A stretch of 64,000 nucleotides of DNA from Porticoccaceae bacterium (lineage in GTDB: Bacteria > Pseudomonadota > Gammaproteobacteria > Pseudomonadales > Porticoccaceae): positions 1-64,000 of the forward strand of contig JAQWIR010000015.1 of assembly GCA_029248755.1 (NCBI GenBank), in the 5' to 3' direction. Below are positions 56,930-64,000 of the stretch, one piece after another. The first letter of the stretch is position 1; the number at the start of each line of letters is the position of its first letter. The translations under genes and the position numbers were made by a program. The notes under the pieces were generated by a model. The model was given only the letters and a program-made list of their open reading frames with translations, did not search any database and had not been told where the DNA came from.

Positions 56930-59424
56930 AAGAGATCCTCGGGTAGTGGTTCTGAGCCAGTAGAAGGGGTCATGCCTTTGGTGATTGGTTTGGGTACAGT
57001 TTCTGAGGTAAAGAATTCAAAAATACCCGATTGATTGGGGGCTACACGGGCTCCAGTTTTAGGATCAATTTTTACGCTTACAATGCCCGTGGGCTGTGGC
57101 AGATTTGTTTGTGGCTTATCTTTGAGCGCTTCAGCCATAAAGTCGATCCATATAGGTAGTGCTGCTGAGCCGCCATATTCATTGCGCCCCAATTGTGAGT
57201 AGTCATCAAATCCTACCCATGCGGTGGCAACTAAATGGGATGAGTATCCAGAGAACCATGCATCGCGAGGCCCGTTGGTAGTCCCTGTTTTGCCACCGAT
57301 ATCAATGCGTTTAAGCTTTTTAGCTTTTCTGCCAGTACCTTTTTGAATAACATCTTTTAGCATAGAATCAATTAAAAAAGCAGTAGGGGCATCAATTGCT
57401 CGCTTGGCTGAAATAGTCGCAGACTTTGGGTGATTGCGCAGTGTTTGGCTGATCAGCTGAAAGTGATCTTTCTCTGAATCTGGAATTGATTCTTGAGTTA
57501 ACGTATCTAGGAGCTGTTCTAATTCTGAGTCTATTTTTTCGGCAGAAAAGTCATCAGGTTCATCCGCCTTTACCGACTCAAAACAGGGATCGCAGGCAGT
57601 ATCTGGAGTAGCTTCGAAAATAATATTACCATCTCTATCTATAACCTTATCTAAAATATACGGCTCAACTAAATAGCCACCATTGGCAAAAACACTATAG
57701 CCGCGAGCAATGGTCATAGGGGTTAAGGCATGACTTCCCAAAGAAAGAGATAGATCTGCGGGCATATCGCCTGTTTCAAATCCAAATTTTTGTAGCCCTT
57801 GTAATGTACGATCAATACCCATGCGTCTGAGTAGTCTAATAGATACTAGGTTACGGGATCTGTATAGCGCTTCGCGAATTCTAGTGGGGCCATAGAATTT
57901 ACCGCCATCATTTTCAGGCCGCCATAAATCCTCTAATTTACTGTCATCAAATACTACTGGGGCGTCATTCACTGTAGAGGCGGGGGTAAAGCCATTTTGT
58001 AGGGCTACAGTGTAAATAAAGGGTTTGAAGTTTGAGCCCGGCTGTCGCGCTGCTTGGGTAACTCGATTGAAGCGACTTTGACGATAATCAAAGCCACCAA
58101 CTAAGGCTTTAATGCCACCTTCTTTTGGTGATAGTGCAACCATAGCGGCTTGGGCTGTTGGAAGTTGAGCAAGTTGGACGAAGCCAGCTTGTTTTTGTAT
58201 TTGAATTAGATCGCCTACTTGGAAAATATCATGGGCAGACTCAATGGGTGATGAGCGTGTGCTGGCCGTTTTGAATAGTCGTAAACCATCTAAACCGTTG
58301 GCCCAGTTAAGAGGAAATTTTTGCCCATCGCTGTCTTGTATTTGCAGATGATCATCGGCAACAAAGCTAACAATGGCTGGTTCAAGGTCACCAAAGCTAC
58401 GTGCGTCTTTTAGTGCCTGTTGCCAGTTTTCCTCGGGTATTGCCGATTGCTGCACACCGCGATAACCATGACGTTTATCATAGGCAATTAATCCAGACTG
58501 AACAGAATTTGTCGCTTTTTCTTGTAATCTAGAATCGATAGTAGTGATCGCGGTATAGCCTTCTGTATAGGCTTTTAAGCCATATTTTTTAATCACTTGT
58601 TGGCGAACCATTTCTGCGGCATAAGCGGCATCGATTTTGGCAATTGAACCGTGATAGGTAGCGTTATCTAGTTCGTTAATGGCTGCGTTATAGTCGTTTT
58701 TGCTGATTTTTTTCAGGCCAAGCATACGCCCTAGTATCCAATCTCTTCTTTGCAGTGCTCTTTCAGGATTGGCTATGGGGTTATATTTTGATGGAGCTTT
58801 GGGGAGGCCGGCGATCATAGCCATCTCGGCCAGTGTTAATTGATCTAGATTCTTGCCATAGTAAACCTGTGCCGCAGCACCAACGCCATAGGCTCTGTTG
58901 CCCATATAAATTTTATTGGTATAAAGAGATAAAATTTCTTCTTTACTCAACTCTTCTTCAATTTTAAACGCGAGTAAAATTTCATTAAATTTACGGGTGA
59001 ATTCTTGGCGCTTACTTAAGAAAAAGTTTCTAGCAACCTGCATGGTAATGGTGCTGCCACCACTGCGAATTGACCCTGTAGTAATTAATTCTACCGCGGC
59101 TCTGGCTAGCCCAGAGACAACAATCCCGCCATGCTTAAAAAAGCTATCATCTTCAGCAGCTAAAAAGGCATCTACCATAGCTGGGGGTATTTGATTAAAG
59201 TTTACCGGAGAGCGTTTTTTTTCACCGAATTCGGCAATAATTTGTAAATCTTCTGAGTAAACTTTCAGGGGGATTTGTAATTCGACTCGCTTTAATTCTT
59301 CCACTGAAGGGAGCTTAGGGCTGAGATATAAAAATAGACAAGAGGCTAGTATAAGAAAGCCGCCCACACTAAAAATAGTGAGGGTAATTAGGCCTTTTAT
59401 TAATTTTTTATATCTTTTAAGCAA
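56926..59424 (-). CDS. mrcA: penicillin-binding protein 1A
   Basis: An 832-aa bifunctional class A PBP. After the anchor helix (11-32) the GT51 domain has AEDDSFFKHGG and GGSTITMQVARNFFLSKRQEFTRKFNEILLAFKIE. An OB-like insert follows (about 310-410). The transpeptidase has SxxK (PGSNFKPF), SRN (YRSRNLVS) and KTGTT. It builds and cross-links peptidoglycan at the inner membrane. In Pseudomonas and relatives pilMNOPQ lies between this gene and aroK; here only 270 bp separate them. Confidence 0.97.
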   Translation of the reverse strand: MLKRYKKLIKGLITLTIFSVGGFLILASCLFLYLSPKLPSVEELKRVELQIPLKVYSEDLQIIAEFGEKKRSPVNFNQIPPAMVDAFLAAEDDSFFKHGGIVVSGLARAAVELITTGSIRSGGSTITMQVARNFFLSKRQEFTRKFNEILLAFKIEEELSKEEILSLYTNKIYMGNRAYGVGAAAQVYYGKNLDQLTLAEMAMIAGLPKAPSKYNPIANPERALQRRDWILGRMLGLKKISKNDYNAAINELDNATYHGSIAKIDAAYAAEMVRQQVIKKYGLKAYTEGYTAITTIDSRLQEKATNSVQSGLIAYDKRHGYRGVQQSAIPEENWQQALKDARSFGDLEPAIVSFVADDHLQIQDSDGQKFPLNWANGLDGLRLFKTASTRSSPIESAHDIFQVGDLIQIQKQAGFVQLAQLPTAQAAMVALSPKEGGIKALVGGFDYRQSRFNRVTQAARQPGSNFKPFIYTVALQNGFTPASTVNDAPVVFDDSKLEDLWRPENDGGKFYGPTRIREALYRSRNLVSIRLLRRMGIDRTLQGLQKFGFETGDMPADLSLSLGSHALTPMTIARGYSVFANGGYLVEPYILDKVIDRDGNIIFEATPDTACDPCFESVKADEPDDFSAEKIDSELEQLLDTLTQESIPDSEKDHFQLISQTLRNHPKSATISAKRAIDAPTAFLIDSMLKDVIQKGTGRKAKKLKRIDIGGKTGTTNGPRDAWFSGYSSHLVATAWVGFDDYSQLGRNEYGGSAALPIWIDFMAEALKDKPQTNLPQPTGIVSVKIDPKTGARVAPNQSGIFEFFTSETVPKPITKGMTPSTGSEPLPEDLF

Positions 59425-59493
59425 GGTCTACAGACGCCAAGGTTTCTTCCAGTGTATTATAGAGCCTTGTGAAGCTGTTTTGTATTATTTGTT

Positions 59494-59553
59494 TGTGCAT
59501 TTTAGTGTGCATTTTAGTGTGCGTTTTGTTGTACATTTTAGTGTGCATATTAG
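59494..59553. repeat. 12-bp tandem repeat, five units
   Basis: Five consecutive 12-mers: TGTGCATTTTAG twice, then TGTGCGTTTTGT, TGTACATTTTAG and TGTGCATATTAG. Units differ from the consensus at 0-3 positions. It sits in the mrcA-aroK gap, where pilMNOPQ is missing. A frame across it would read VHFS repeats, but no gene is supported. Confidence 0.9.
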
Positions 59554-59697
59554 ATTGCTCGGTTAACTTTACATCCCTTGCTTTATTATCTGGGTTTTAG
59601 TGTGACCATAATCTTAAGATAGATCACTGTTGCGGTGGTGGCAAATATTAATTTCTACAAACAACAGCTGTAATTAACCAACCGGTTTAAATTTTAA

Positions 59698-60216
59698 ATG
59701 AGTGAACAACATATTTATTTAGTGGGCCCCATGGGCGTGGGGAAAACCACTGTAGGCAAGCAATTAGCAAGCCTGCTGCATCGACCTTTTGTCGATATTG
59801 ATGCCGAAATAGAGTCTCGCTGTGGTGCCGATATCCAATGGATATTCGACATGGAAGGTGAGAAGGGATTTCGTGAAAGAGAAACAAAAGTCCTTGAGGA
59901 TATTATTTTTAACAGTCCCAGTTCGGTGATTGCAACCGGTGGCGGTGTTGTTTTGTCTGCCAAAAACCGACAGGTTCTGCAAGCTAATGGCCAAGTGATC
60001 TACCTTTCAGCATCTAAAGAACAGCTCTATGAGAGAATGCGCAGAGATAAATCTCGGCCTCTTTTGCAAGTTGAAGATCGCGAAAAAGTAATTAATCAGC
60101 TTCTTGAAGTGCGCGACCCGCTCTACAGAGATGTAGCTGATGTGGTTTTTTCGGCAGAGGGAGGATCTGCGGCAAGAGTTGCCAAGGTATTGTTAGATGA
60201 ATTATCCAAGCATTGA
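59698..60216 (+). CDS. aroK: shikimate kinase
   Basis: A 172-aa kinase for the fifth step of the shikimate pathway. The P-loop GPMGVGKTTVGK lies at 11-22; the shikimate site includes VDIDAEIESR and FRERETKVLE, then GGGVVL. The first gene of aroK-aroB. Confidence 0.96.
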   Translation: MSEQHIYLVGPMGVGKTTVGKQLASLLHRPFVDIDAEIESRCGADIQWIFDMEGEKGFRERETKVLEDIIFNSPSSVIATGGGVVLSAKNRQVLQANGQVIYLSASKEQLYERMRRDKSRPLLQVEDREKVINQLLEVRDPLYRDVADVVFSAEGGSAARVAKVLLDELSKH

Positions 60217-60273
60217 TAATTTATTCGACCCAAGCATAATATAAGCCTATTACTGGCATGAGAATTTTTTAAT

Positions 60274-61380
60274 ATGACTGAACAAAATAAAATCCCTTCA
60301 ACGGCGCAAATTAATGTTGAACTTGAAGACCGTAGCTACCCTATATTTATAGGTTCGGGGCAGTTGGCGTCCGTTGGGATATCTCGTTTTGTTCAGGGCA
60401 ATAAGGTTCTCATTGTTACCAATACAACCGTGGCCGAGCTCTATTTGTCTGCACTTGAGGCTCAGCTTAGCGATAAGCAAGTAGATTCAATTGTTTTAAG
60501 TGATGGTGAGCAGTTTAAAAATTTAGATACACTCAACAGTATTCTGACCCAGCTGCTTGAGAAAAAGCATGACCGAAAAACCACTCTAATTGCTCTGGGT
60601 GGCGGAGTGGTTGGTGATATAACCGGATTTGCTGCTGCTTGCTATCAGCGTGGCGTGCCATTTATTCAGGTGCCAACAACACTTTTATCTCAGGTTGATT
60701 CTTCTGTAGGTGGTAAAACAGCCGTTAATCATCCTCTTGGAAAAAACATGATTGGTGCTTTTTATCAGCCCCAAGCGGTCGTTATTGATACTGATAGCTT
60801 ATCTACCTTGCCCGAACGAGAGTTTAGTGCGGGCATGGCGGAAGTAATAAAGTATGGCTTGATTTCCGATCCAGAATTTTTTGATTGGCTAGAAGATAAT
60901 ACCCCTGCCTTAAAACAGGGCGATCAAGCAGCTCTGACCTATGCTATTGAAAGATCCTGTCTAAATAAGGCAAAAGTAGTCAGCGCCGATGAGACCGAGC
61001 AGGGCGTTAGAGCCATTCTTAACTTGGGTCATACCTTTGGTCATGCGATTGAAACCTTTCAAAACTATTCTGGTTGGTTGCATGGCGAGGCCGTTGCTGC
61101 GGGAATGGTGATGGCATCCAAGCTTTCAATGATGATGGGTGGATTGTCGCAATCAGAGTTTGATCGGGTGCAGAATTTAATCAAAAGCTGGTCATTGCCG
61201 GTATCTCCACCACAAAATATGACGGCTGAAGACTTCAATCAGCTTATGTACAGGGATAAAAAAGTGCTAGATGGCGAATTGCGTCTGGTTTTATTGCGTG
61301 CACTTGGCGATGCAGAAGTAACTGGTGATTATTCAGTAGAAAGCTTGCAAACAGTGATTTCTAGTAGTTTTTCAGAGTAA
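60274..61380 (+). CDS. aroB: 3-dehydroquinate synthase
   Basis: A 368-aa NAD- and zinc-dependent enzyme for the second shikimate step. Family blocks are [60 protein letters not shown], with metal ligands in AEVIKYG and [11 protein letters not shown] and [12 protein letters not shown]. Follows aroK by 57 bp. damX, often next in relatives, is absent; gltB follows. Confidence 0.97.
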   Translation: MTEQNKIPSTAQINVELEDRSYPIFIGSGQLASVGISRFVQGNKVLIVTNTTVAELYLSALEAQLSDKQVDSIVLSDGEQFKNLDTLNSILTQLLEKKHDRKTTLIALGGGVVGDITGFAAACYQRGVPFIQVPTTLLSQVDSSVGGKTAVNHPLGKNMIGAFYQPQAVVIDTDSLSTLPEREFSAGMAEVIKYGLISDPEFFDWLEDNTPALKQGDQAALTYAIERSCLNKAKVVSADETEQGVRAILNLGHTFGHAIETFQNYSGWLHGEAVAAGMVMASKLSMMMGGLSQSEFDRVQNLIKSWSLPVSPPQNMTAEDFNQLMYRDKKVLDGELRLVLLRALGDAEVTGDYSVESLQTVISSSFSE

Positions 61381-61449
61381 TCAATAAGTTTTTTTTAAGA
61401 TTTTTCACCTTTAGATAAACTACCCGTTTTCTAGTTTGCGTATAAGAGT

Positions 61450-61478
61450 TTGTCGAAAGCGTTTCTCGAGTGTAAAAT
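61450..61478 (+). promoter_or_regulatory. putative sigma70 promoter for gltB
   Basis: -35 TTGTCG and -10 TAAAAT with a 17-bp spacer, ending 70 bp before the gltB ATG. Confidence 0.45.
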
Positions 61479-61548
61479 GTGCGCCTTTTCGCCCAAATGA
61501 GCTGAAACTGGGCTCAAAATCCACCTGTTAAATTTCAGAGTTTTAAAT

Positions 61549-64000
61549 ATGACTCAAAGCTTATGTCAGCTTGATGATTTCAAAGATAACTGCGGTTTTG
61601 GATTGATTGCCCATACCAAGGGTAAGGCCAACCACAAGTTACTTCAAAACGCTATTAAAGCGCTTACCTGTATGACTCACCGTGGTGGTGTGGCAGCAGA
61701 TGGTAAGACGGGTGACGGTTGTGGCTTATTGCTGCAAAAACCAGACTCTTTTCTACGCACAGTGGTCAAAGAATCCCTCAATATAGAGTTGCCTGAACTT
61801 TATGCAGTGGGTGCAATTATGCTTAATAGCGATAGCACTCTTCGGGATCAATCAAAAAAGATTATTGAACAGGAGCTTACGGCACAGGGTCTTGAAGTTA
61901 TTGGTTGGCGTGAAGTGCCAACGGATGATAGCTGTCTTGGGCCGATTGCTATTGAGTCGCTGCCAACGTTTGAGCAGGTTTTCATAGCACCGGGCAAGAT
62001 CTTAGAGCAAAAGATATTTAGCGCCAGACTCTACATGGGTCGTCGCAAAGCTGAAAACCGTCTTGAAGGCGATGATGCTTTTCATATTGCCAGTCTTGGT
62101 ATTAATGTTCTTAGCTATAAGGGCTTGATGATGCCGGTTGATTTGCCGCAGTTTTATACTGATTTGGCAGATCCACGCTTAGAAACTGCAATTTGTGTTT
62201 TTCATCAACGATTCTCAACCAATACTATGCCTAAATGGCCACTGGCTCAGCCATTTAGAATGCTTGCACATAATGGCGAGATCAATACGATTGTCGGTAA
62301 CAGAAACTGGTCTGTAGCGCGGACACCAAAATACAAGACTGATTTGCTGCCAGACCTTACTGAAGCAGCACCTTTAGTGAACCGTACGGGCTCTGACTCA
62401 TCTAGCTTAGACAATATGTTAGAAATGTTGGTCACTGGCGGTATGGACCTACATTTGGCTGTGCGCGCACTGGTTCCACCAGCGTGGCAGAATGTTGAAG
62501 ATATAGATCCAGATCTGCGAGCTTTATATGATTACCTCTCGATGCACCAAGAGCCTTGGGATGGACCTGCGGGCTTGGTTATAACCGATGGTAGGTTTGC
62601 AGTTTGTACCCTAGATCGAAATGGTCTGCGACCCTCACGTTGGGTGATGACCGACGATGACGTTATTACGGTAGCTTCTGAGGTTGGTGTGTATGATTAT
62701 GCGCCTGAATCAGTGGTCGCAAAGGGACGTTTAGGGCCGGGAGATATTCTGTCGATTGATACCGAAAAGGGGCAAATCATGTTCCGCGAAGAGGTTGAAA
62801 CAGAATTAGCGGCACGAAACCCTTATAAGCAGTGGCTAAGAGACGGGCATTTCTCTATAGCATCAACCTTTGATATGGATAGTATTGAGCTTGAAGGTAC
62901 ATTGTCCCGCGAGCAAATCCGTACCTATATGAAGATGTTCCAAGTTTCTTTTGAAGAGAGAGATCAGGTACTACGTCCTTTAGCTGAAGGTGGGCAAGAG
63001 GCTACTGCCTCTATGGGTGATGATACGCCAATGGCAGTACTTTCAGCCAAGCATCGCAATGTTTTCGATTACTTTAGACAGCAATTTGCTCAGGTAACTA
63101 ACCCGCCAATTGATCCCCTAAGAGAATCCATTGTGATGTCTCTAGGCGTTGAATTGGGTCGTGAGGGGAGTATTTTTCAGGAAAAGGCCGATCTAGCCTG
63201 TCGGATTGGACTATCCAGCCCAGTACTATCCCCTAAAAAGTACTATGCATTAAAGGCTAATGAGTTTGAAGAATTTCCAGTACAGAAATTTGATCTTAAC
63301 TTTGATCCTGCTGTCGAGGATCTGGCCAGTGGTATTAAAAGAATCTGCTCTGATGTTGAAAAAGCGGTTAAATCTGGCGTTTCAGTCTGTATTCTGTCTG
63401 ATCATGATATTGTTCAGCCTAAACTCCCAATTCATATCCTTCTTGCTGTAGGTGCAGTTCATAACCATTTAACCGTCAAAGGCCTTCGTTGTGATGCCAA
63501 TATCGTGGCCAGTACTGGCTATGCTCGCGATTCACACCAAATTGCTACATTGATTGGTTGTGGTGCCTCATTGGTTTATCCATACCTTAGTTATCATGTA
63601 TTGTGCGATCTTATTAGCAGTGGCGAGACATTAGTTGATGTGGATACGGCATTTAGACATTACCGTAAAGGGATCAACAAAGGACTGCTTAAAATTCTTT
63701 CAAAGATGGGTATTTCGACCATTGCCTCATATCGCGGAGCATTATTATTTGAAGCGGTTGGGTTGAGTGAAGAAATTATTGATCTTTGTTTCCCGGGTCT
63801 AACCAGCCGTATTCAAGGTGCCAGTTTTGTCGATTTCCAGCAAGACCAGCTTGAATTGAGTCAGAAGGCTTGGAAAATTCGTAAACCCATTAATCAGGGT
63901 GGCCTTCTCAAGTATGTTCATGGCGAGGAATATCACGCCTATAACCCCGATGTGGTTCAGACCATGCATAAAGCGGTTCAGCATGATGACTACAATGCAT
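61549..64000 (+). CDS. gltB: glutamate synthase large subunit (partial, runs off the window end)
   Basis: The ORF track omits this because no stop falls inside the window. The ATG at 61549 starts MTQSLCQLDDFKDNCGFGLIAHTKG. GltB is made with a propeptide removed to expose the catalytic N-terminal Cys, here Cys15 before GFGLIA. The glutaminase domain includes CMTHRGGVAADGKTGDGCGLLLQ and the F-HQRFSTNTMPKWPLAQPFRMLAHNGEINT block; the central domain and start of the FMN synthase region (GLTSRIQGASFVDFQQDQLELS) follow. About 817 codons are present of the roughly 1500 expected. It transfers amide nitrogen from glutamine to 2-oxoglutarate with GltD. Confidence 0.96.
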   Translation, partial: MTQSLCQLDDFKDNCGFGLIAHTKGKANHKLLQNAIKALTCMTHRGGVAADGKTGDGCGLLLQKPDSFLRTVVKESLNIELPELYAVGAIMLNSDSTLRDQSKKIIEQELTAQGLEVIGWREVPTDDSCLGPIAIESLPTFEQVFIAPGKILEQKIFSARLYMGRRKAENRLEGDDAFHIASLGINVLSYKGLMMPVDLPQFYTDLADPRLETAICVFHQRFSTNTMPKWPLAQPFRMLAHNGEINTIVGNRNWSVARTPKYKTDLLPDLTEAAPLVNRTGSDSSSLDNMLEMLVTGGMDLHLAVRALVPPAWQNVEDIDPDLRALYDYLSMHQEPWDGPAGLVITDGRFAVCTLDRNGLRPSRWVMTDDDVITVASEVGVYDYAPESVVAKGRLGPGDILSIDTEKGQIMFREEVETELAARNPYKQWLRDGHFSIASTFDMDSIELEGTLSREQIRTYMKMFQVSFEERDQVLRPLAEGGQEATASMGDDTPMAVLSAKHRNVFDYFRQQFAQVTNPPIDPLRESIVMSLGVELGREGSIFQEKADLACRIGLSSPVLSPKKYYALKANEFEEFPVQKFDLNFDPAVEDLASGIKRICSDVEKAVKSGVSVCILSDHDIVQPKLPIHILLAVGAVHNHLTVKGLRCDANIVASTGYARDSHQIATLIGCGASLVYPYLSYHVLCDLISSGETLVDVDTAFRHYRKGINKGLLKILSKMGISTIASYRGALLFEAVGLSEEIIDLCFPGLTSRIQGASFVDFQQDQLELSQKAWKIRKPINQGGLLKYVHGEEYHAYNPDVVQTMHKAVQHDDYNA

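Noticed and set aside
61802-63984. Short ORFs inside the gltB region
   Set aside because: Other-frame shadows of the large open gltB frame.

Overview
The window is chromosomal DNA from a Gram-negative gammaproteobacterium, AT-rich by eye. Evidence: BamD, MlaC, YgfZ-SdhE-YgfX, RpoE-RseA-RseC, type IV minor pilins, Hsp33/Hsp15/YrfG, and the aroK-aroB-gltB order seen in Pseudomonas-like genomes. A fused BioH-BioC protein, a GH3 glucosidase and a secreted sulfatase fit a marine, polysaccharide-using lineage of the Cellvibrionales/SAR92 type. That placement is inference. I see no prophage, insertion sequence, CRISPR array or rRNA.

Layout. 1-3600: a Doc-type toxin with the tail of its antitoxin, two small unknown genes, a secreted sulfatase, a small membrane protein and tRNA-Asn. 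3849-8919: an orphan mlaC overlapping uvrB, a 470-bp non-coding stretch with a perfect Fur box, an unknown 151-aa protein, tRNA-Val and a CNNM/CBS membrane protein. 9025-14386: a GH3 beta-glucosidase, divergent from a five-gene minor pilin operon with a CRP/Vfr-like site. 14391-18156: nadE and bamD, divergent from rluD-pgeF. 18309-21334: rplU-rpmA, obgE-proB. 21335-26297: an intergenic region with hairpins and a BirA operator, then bioB-bioF-bioHC-bioD. 26312-34121: a DUF3094 protein, recJ, a degenerate histidine kinase, selO, prfB with its programmed frameshift, lysS. 34173-40024: cytochrome c, ctaA, ung, a PGPGW-like protein, ygfZ, sdhE-ygfX, nadB. 40223-47594: rpoE-rseA-rseC, then lepA-lepB-rnc-era-recO-acpS. 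47739-53222: cysM, mazG, adk, tsaB, uppP, apeB. 53313-59424: trpS, cytochrome c5, then hslO, hslR, yrfG and mrcA on the minus strand. 59698-64000: aroK-aroB and the start of gltB, which runs off the window.

How the genes work together. The bio cluster holds the pimelate-methyl-ester steps (BioC, BioH) and BioF, BioB and BioD; bioA is not in the window. Its BirA operator overlaps a sigma70-like promoter. The lepB-rnc-era-recO-acpS, rpoE-rseA-rseC and hslO-hslR-yrfG-mrcA blocks keep ancestral order, but several usual members are missing from their expected places: rseB, pdxJ, rlmD/relA, pilMNOPQ and pilY1.

Most of the window is conserved housekeeping. The least explained parts are the predicted pseudo-histidine kinase (phosphoacceptor His replaced by Gln), the Fur-box locus with an unknown protein and a possible 44-aa ORF, two hairpin-rich intergenic regions that could encode RNAs, and the layered palindromes ahead of the glucosidase gene. 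I found no convincing new multi-gene system.
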